A DNA stretch of 8,734 nucleotides from Halieaceae bacterium (GTDB lineage Bacteria; Pseudomonadota; Gammaproteobacteria; Pseudomonadales; Halieaceae): positions 1 through 8,734 of the forward strand of contig PAGS01000091.1 in NCBI GenBank assembly GCA_002705465.1, read 5' to 3'. Numbering within the stretch: position 1 is the stretch's first letter; the number at the start of each line of letters is the position of its first letter. Below are positions 5,982 to 8,734 of this stretch, piece by piece. A model generated the notes under the pieces. The model saw only the letters and a program-made list of their open reading frames with translations. It made no database searches and was not told the origin of the DNA. The position numbers and the translations under genes were made by a program.

Positions 5982-5987
5982 TACAAT
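5982..5987 (+). promoter_or_regulatory. Candidate -10 element for the MBOAT operon
   Basis: TACAAT matches five of six bases of TATAAT and lies 60 bases before the GTG at 6048. No recognisable -35 is found at 16-18 bases upstream, and the third copy of the GGCCATGA element ends just upstream of the -35 position. This would suit activation from that site, but the assignment is tentative. Confidence 0.3.
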
Positions 5988-6047
5988 AAGAGTAGCCTCG
6001 GCGAGTCTGTCGCCCGGGCATGCGCGACCGGAGATCCGGAATAAGCT

Positions 6048-7469
6048 GTGATTTTTAGTTCCTACGCCTTTTTATTGCAGTTCCTGCCGATCGTTTGGGC
6101 GGGCTTTATGGTGCTCCGCCACTTGCTGGCCGACTCACCTTATCGTCCGACCGTCTTGTTGGCGTGGCTGCTGGTCAGCTCCTGCTGGTTTTATGCCCAA
6201 TGGCATCTGCCCGATCTCTGGATTTTGCTCGGGGTCGTCACTGTCAATTATGTCGCGGCAACCTTCGTCGCTAGCAAGCGAGCTCATTGGGCGTTGCCTG
6301 CGATTATCGTGACTAACCTCTCGCTGCTGGCCTTTTTCAAATACTGGCCGTGGTTGGGTGAGGGCGGAGATCGGACCATCTTGATCGCAGGCCTGCCGCT
6401 GGGCATATCGTTTTATCTTTTTCAGGCCATTGCCTTTCAGGTGGACTTGTCCAGAGGGCGGACGGCCAAACCCAAGGCACTCGATTTCGCTCTATTCCTG
6501 AGCTTCTTTCCCCAACTGATTGCTGGCCCAATCGTGCACGGGCGCCGGCTTTTGCCGCAGCTCAAGCGCTTGGGGGGTGGGCCGTGCTGCTTGGGGTTGG
6601 GTCTGACGCTGTTGGCGCTGGGCCTTGCTAAAAAGGTGTTGATTGCCGACACGCTGGCCGGAGGTGTCGATGCGATTTATGCGGGGCGATATGCTCTGGA
6701 TACCGTCACTGCGCTGGCCGCCGCTTTTGGCTACGGCACGCAACTCTACTTCGATTTTTCCGGTTATGCCGACATGGCGGTCGGTCTCGGCTTGCTGTTT
6801 GGTCTGAGGTTGCCACAGAACTTTCGCCGACCGTATACGGCACGGTCGCTGACCGAGTTCTGGCGCCGTTGGCACATCACGCTGTCGTCTTTCCTAAGGG
6901 ACTACCTCTACATCAGCCTCGGGGGAAACCGGTGCGGTGCCGCCCGGCGCGGCGTGAATCTTTTCGTGACCATGGCGCTTGGGGGTTTGTGGCATGGGGC
7001 GGGGTTACAGTTTTTGCTGTGGGGGATGGCCCACGGTGCGCTTTTGGCAATCGAACATGGCTTCAGAGGTGTGTTGCCCGGCTTGGCGAGAGCGATTCCG
7101 CAAGTCATGAAGATGGGCCTCACGATATCGATTGTCATGCTGCTGTGGCTGCCTTTCAGAGCCACAGACCTCGACCATGCCAGCGCGTTGTTGGCCGGCT
7201 TGTTTAAGTGGTCGCCGCTCTCGATGCCCACCCTCGAGCAGTTTTTAGCGCCACTGTCGCTGATGTCGACAGCACCCAGTGCGCCGACAACCGTATTGCT
7301 GTGGGCGCTCATGGTGCTGGCTTGCGCGGCGTGTCGACCGACGGCTTGGCGCTGGGCGATATCGGCCTCGCCTTTACACCGCGGCATAGTCGCAGGGAGC
7401 TTGCTGGCATTGGTGTTAAAAACGCTCGCTGACCGACCCGACCAACCGTTTTTGTATTTTCAATTCTGA
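6048..7469 (+). CDS. MBOAT-family membrane O-acyltransferase (AlgI/DltB/PatA-like)
   Basis: Polytopic inner-membrane enzyme that moves an acyl group, most likely acetyl, to the periplasmic side for transfer onto a polysaccharide. The 473-aa length fits AlgI-type proteins. Diagnostic segments are the N-terminal IFSSYAFLLQFLP (residues 2-14), GISFYLFQAIAFQVD (119-133), FFPQLIAGPIVHGRRLLPQL (153-172), YFDFSGYADMAVGLGLLFG (234-252), the FRRPY plus EFWRRWHITLSSFLRDYLYI block with His276 (259-289), and GGLWHGAG with the conserved catalytic His316 (312-319). C-terminal helices follow, and the protein ends DRPDQPFLYFQF; many MBOAT proteins end in a similar PFIYFQF. The GTG at 6048 is favoured because VFSSY-type N-termini are the rule in the family. 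The next gene starts 5 nt after the stop, so both are cotranslated. The acyl donor and acceptor cannot be read from the sequence. Confidence 0.94.
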   Translation: MIFSSYAFLLQFLPIVWAGFMVLRHLLADSPYRPTVLLAWLLVSSCWFYAQWHLPDLWILLGVVTVNYVAATFVASKRAHWALPAIIVTNLSLLAFFKYWPWLGEGGDRTILIAGLPLGISFYLFQAIAFQVDLSRGRTAKPKALDFALFLSFFPQLIAGPIVHGRRLLPQLKRLGGGPCCLGLGLTLLALGLAKKVLIADTLAGGVDAIYAGRYALDTVTALAAAFGYGTQLYFDFSGYADMAVGLGLLFGLRLPQNFRRPYTARSLTEFWRRWHITLSSFLRDYLYISLGGNRCGAARRGVNLFVTMALGGLWHGAGLQFLLWGMAHGALLAIEHGFRGVLPGLARAIPQVMKMGLTISIVMLLWLPFRATDLDHASALLAGLFKWSPLSMPTLEQFLAPLSLMSTAPSAPTTVLLWALMVLACAACRPTAWRWAISASPLHRGIVAGSLLALVLKTLADRPDQPFLYFQF

Positions 7470-7474
7470 TCGCC

Positions 7475-8509
7475 ATGGCTGATCCGTCACGTCATTTGTC
7501 ATCTACGCCGCCAGATCGTAAGGCCGCGTCGGGTTTGGCTGGCCGGAAGTTTATCGCCGCATTTTTGCTGGGAGCAATGGCGGTCGTGTTGAGTTGGATG
7601 GCGTTGATTGCTGGACAACTTGGTAATGCTCACCCGGATAATGTGTGGGTCAAAGAAGCTTACGCGCTCAAGTTCGCCGCGGCAGAGAAGCTCCGCGGTC
7701 AGAGAAAAGTGCTGGCAGTGGGTGGATCGGCCACAATGTTTGGTGTCGATTCCCAGCAGCTGGCGCTGGGACTGGGCTTGCCCGTGGTGAACCTGGGTGT
7801 CAATGCGGGTATCGGTTCCTACGAGGTGCCGGCGCAGGTCGATCGGTGGATAGAGCCCGGCGACGTCGTGGTGATGCCGCTGGAATACCGGTTGTTACTA
7901 TGGGACGGGGTGCCTAGCTATGTGACCCTGTCCTGGGCCCTCGAGCACCCCGAGGCGCTCGCGCGGTGGCAACTTAAGACCGCATTCTGGGGCCTCTTGA
8001 CCTTGCCCCTTGAGCGCGTGATGCAGGGTTACCTGGGTCTCGACTTACTGAGTTTGCCCAAGGGGCCCTACGGTGCCCACAAGCTCAACGCGCTCGGCGA
8101 CCAGCAGCACACTGGCGCGCAAGATCGCTCTGTTGAGAAACTCAGGGCGCTTGCTCAATTACCCCCCGAGCGCTACGACGGACTGTATGCCCAATCAGAG
8201 GTGGGTCTGACAGTGTGGCAACATTGGTGGGCGCGCTGGCGGTCCCGAGGGGCCTGTTTGGTGGTGGTGCCGCCGCCGTTTATGACGGTGCCTGCCTACG
8301 ACACGGCTGACTACACAGCGTTTTTTGATGCCATCCCGTATCGCGTGACGGCACGCGGTGTGCCCTATCTTGGCCATCCGAGCGATGGTTTTTTTCCGCT
8401 AGAGGCGATGTTTGATACCAATTACCATCTGACGGCCGAAAGCAGGGCAACCTATACACAGTGGTTGACTGACGCTTTGAGAACGAGCGATTTGAATTGT
8501 CTTCCTTGA
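7475..8509 (+). CDS. Membrane-anchored SGNH-hydrolase-like protein, probable periplasmic acyltransferase partner of the MBOAT protein
   Basis: A 344-aa protein with a short cytoplasmic N-terminus, one membrane helix (about residues 26-48) and a periplasmic domain. The domain shows the SGNH layout: block I VGGSATMFGVD with candidate nucleophile Ser85 (82-92), block III VNLGVNAGIGSYE with Asn106/Asn110 (105-117), a strand VVVMPLEYRL (131-140), and block V FDTNYHLT with Asp314 and His318 (313-320). Linked to an MBOAT gene, this is the AlgJ/AlgX or DltD type of arrangement, in which the SGNH protein takes the acyl group and places it on the glycan. I cannot assign it to one named subfamily. The ATG at 7475 lies 5 nt after the MBOAT stop, without its own clear Shine-Dalgarno. 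The single Cys342 near the C-terminus is unremarkable. Confidence 0.82.
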   Translation: MADPSRHLSSTPPDRKAASGLAGRKFIAAFLLGAMAVVLSWMALIAGQLGNAHPDNVWVKEAYALKFAAAEKLRGQRKVLAVGGSATMFGVDSQQLALGLGLPVVNLGVNAGIGSYEVPAQVDRWIEPGDVVVMPLEYRLLLWDGVPSYVTLSWALEHPEALARWQLKTAFWGLLTLPLERVMQGYLGLDLLSLPKGPYGAHKLNALGDQQHTGAQDRSVEKLRALAQLPPERYDGLYAQSEVGLTVWQHWWARWRSRGACLVVVPPPFMTVPAYDTADYTAFFDAIPYRVTARGVPYLGHPSDGFFPLEAMFDTNYHLTAESRATYTQWLTDALRTSDLNCLP

Positions 8510-8540
8510 GCGCAATCAGGGGGCTCTGCAAATACCAAAA

Positions 8541-8545
8541 GGGAG
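8541..8545 (+). promoter_or_regulatory. Shine-Dalgarno for the second export permease
   Basis: GGGAG, within AAAAGGGAG, lies 10 bases before the GTG at 8556 and supports that start. The 46-base gap from the SGNH stop shows no terminator, so the permease is probably cotranscribed with the acylation pair. Confidence 0.6.
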
Positions 8546-8555
8546 TTATCGGGTC

Positions 8556-8734
8556 GTGCCTTTGTTACTGACAGCGCTGTGGGATTACAGACAGTTCATT
8601 CTGTCGAGCATTGTGCGCGAGTTTCAGGGACGTTACCGGGCGTCACTGCTGGGTGCGTTTTGGGTGGTTGCGCAGCCACTGGCGCTCATCGTGATTTACA
8701 CCGTGATTTTTGGGCAGCTGATGCGGGCCGGTTT
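8556..8734 (+). CDS. Second ABC-2 type polysaccharide export permease (partial, 5' end only)
   Basis: The window holds 59 complete codons from a GTG start with a Shine-Dalgarno. The translation contains LWDYRQFILSSIVREFQ (residues 8-24), GRYRASLLGAFWVVAQPL (25-42) and a first membrane helix ALIVIYTVIFGQLM (43-56). WxYRxxI, RYRxSxLGxxWxxxxPL and IYTVIFG are the characteristic opening of Wzm/RfbA-type O-antigen and polysaccharide export permeases. It aligns in layout with the permease at 1760-2536 but is clearly a different protein (RASLLGAFWVVAQP against RQYFFGYLWWVLEP). A cognate ATPase is expected just beyond the window. Confidence 0.88.
   Translation, partial: MPLLLTALWDYRQFILSSIVREFQGRYRASLLGAFWVVAQPLALIVIYTVIFGQLMRAG

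Noticed and set aside
6492..6875. Minus-strand frame of 127 aa inside the MBOAT gene
   Set aside because: It is a shadow of the GC-rich MBOAT coding sequence; its Gln/Arg-rich translation resembles no protein family.
6908..7387. Minus-strand frame of 159 aa inside the MBOAT gene
   Set aside because: It is antisense to the best-conserved MBOAT blocks (WRRWH, GGLWHGAG); no independent support.
1..8734. Mobile element, CRISPR, tRNA or phage traces
   Set aside because: No transposase, integrase, terminal repeats, spaced direct repeats or cloverleaf-like segment was found on reading both strands, so any horizontal transfer is argued only from gene content.

Overview
The window looks like a chromosomal segment of a gammaproteobacterium, possibly marine. 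The inference rests on an ApaH-type Ap4A hydrolase downstream of and co-directed with an RsmA (KsgA) rRNA methyltransferase, a proteobacterial arrangement, and on moderately GC-rich coding sequence. The genus cannot be fixed from the sequence. Two core genes occupy the left end. The rest is a cell-surface polysaccharide (LPS O-antigen, capsule or similar) biosynthesis, modification and export region that continues past the right edge.

Layout. (1) Minus strand, 1-1650: rsmA followed by the 5' part of apaH (3' end cut by the window edge). The gene usually found between them, apaG, is absent; a 172-bp spacer with a long imperfect stem-loop stands in its place. (2) Plus strand, 1760-4518: a tightly packed three-gene unit of ABC-2 export permease, its short KpsT/Wzt-like ATPase (ATGA overlap) and a GT4 glycosyltransferase (TAAGTG junction). 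(3) Convergent spacer, 4519-4761, with one small hairpin and no convincing gene. (4) Minus strand, 4762-5899: a soluble polyprenyl-phosphate-type GT2 glycosyltransferase followed by a small DUF2304-like membrane protein. (5) Divergent control region, 5900-6047, with a near-palindrome having perfect 9-bp arms and two possible -10 boxes on either side. (6) Plus strand, 6048 to the end: an MBOAT acyltransferase (AlgI/DltB type), an SGNH-hydrolase-like membrane-anchored protein 5 nt downstream, and the first 59 codons of a second, different ABC-2 export permease.

How the genes may work together (inference). GT4 adds sugars to a lipid-linked glycan in the cytoplasm. The GT2/DUF2304 pair probably makes and handles a polyprenyl-phosphate sugar donor. 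The ABC exporter(s) move the finished glycan across the inner membrane. The MBOAT/SGNH pair passes acyl (probably acetyl) groups across the membrane and places them on the glycan in the periplasm. The most notable points are two ABC-2 permeases of the same broad family within 7 kb, a compact acylation pair directly upstream of the second exporter, the palindromic divergent promoter, and the placement of this cluster next to rsmA, where pdxA/surA are often found. No tRNA, rRNA, CRISPR array, insertion sequence or transposase was seen.
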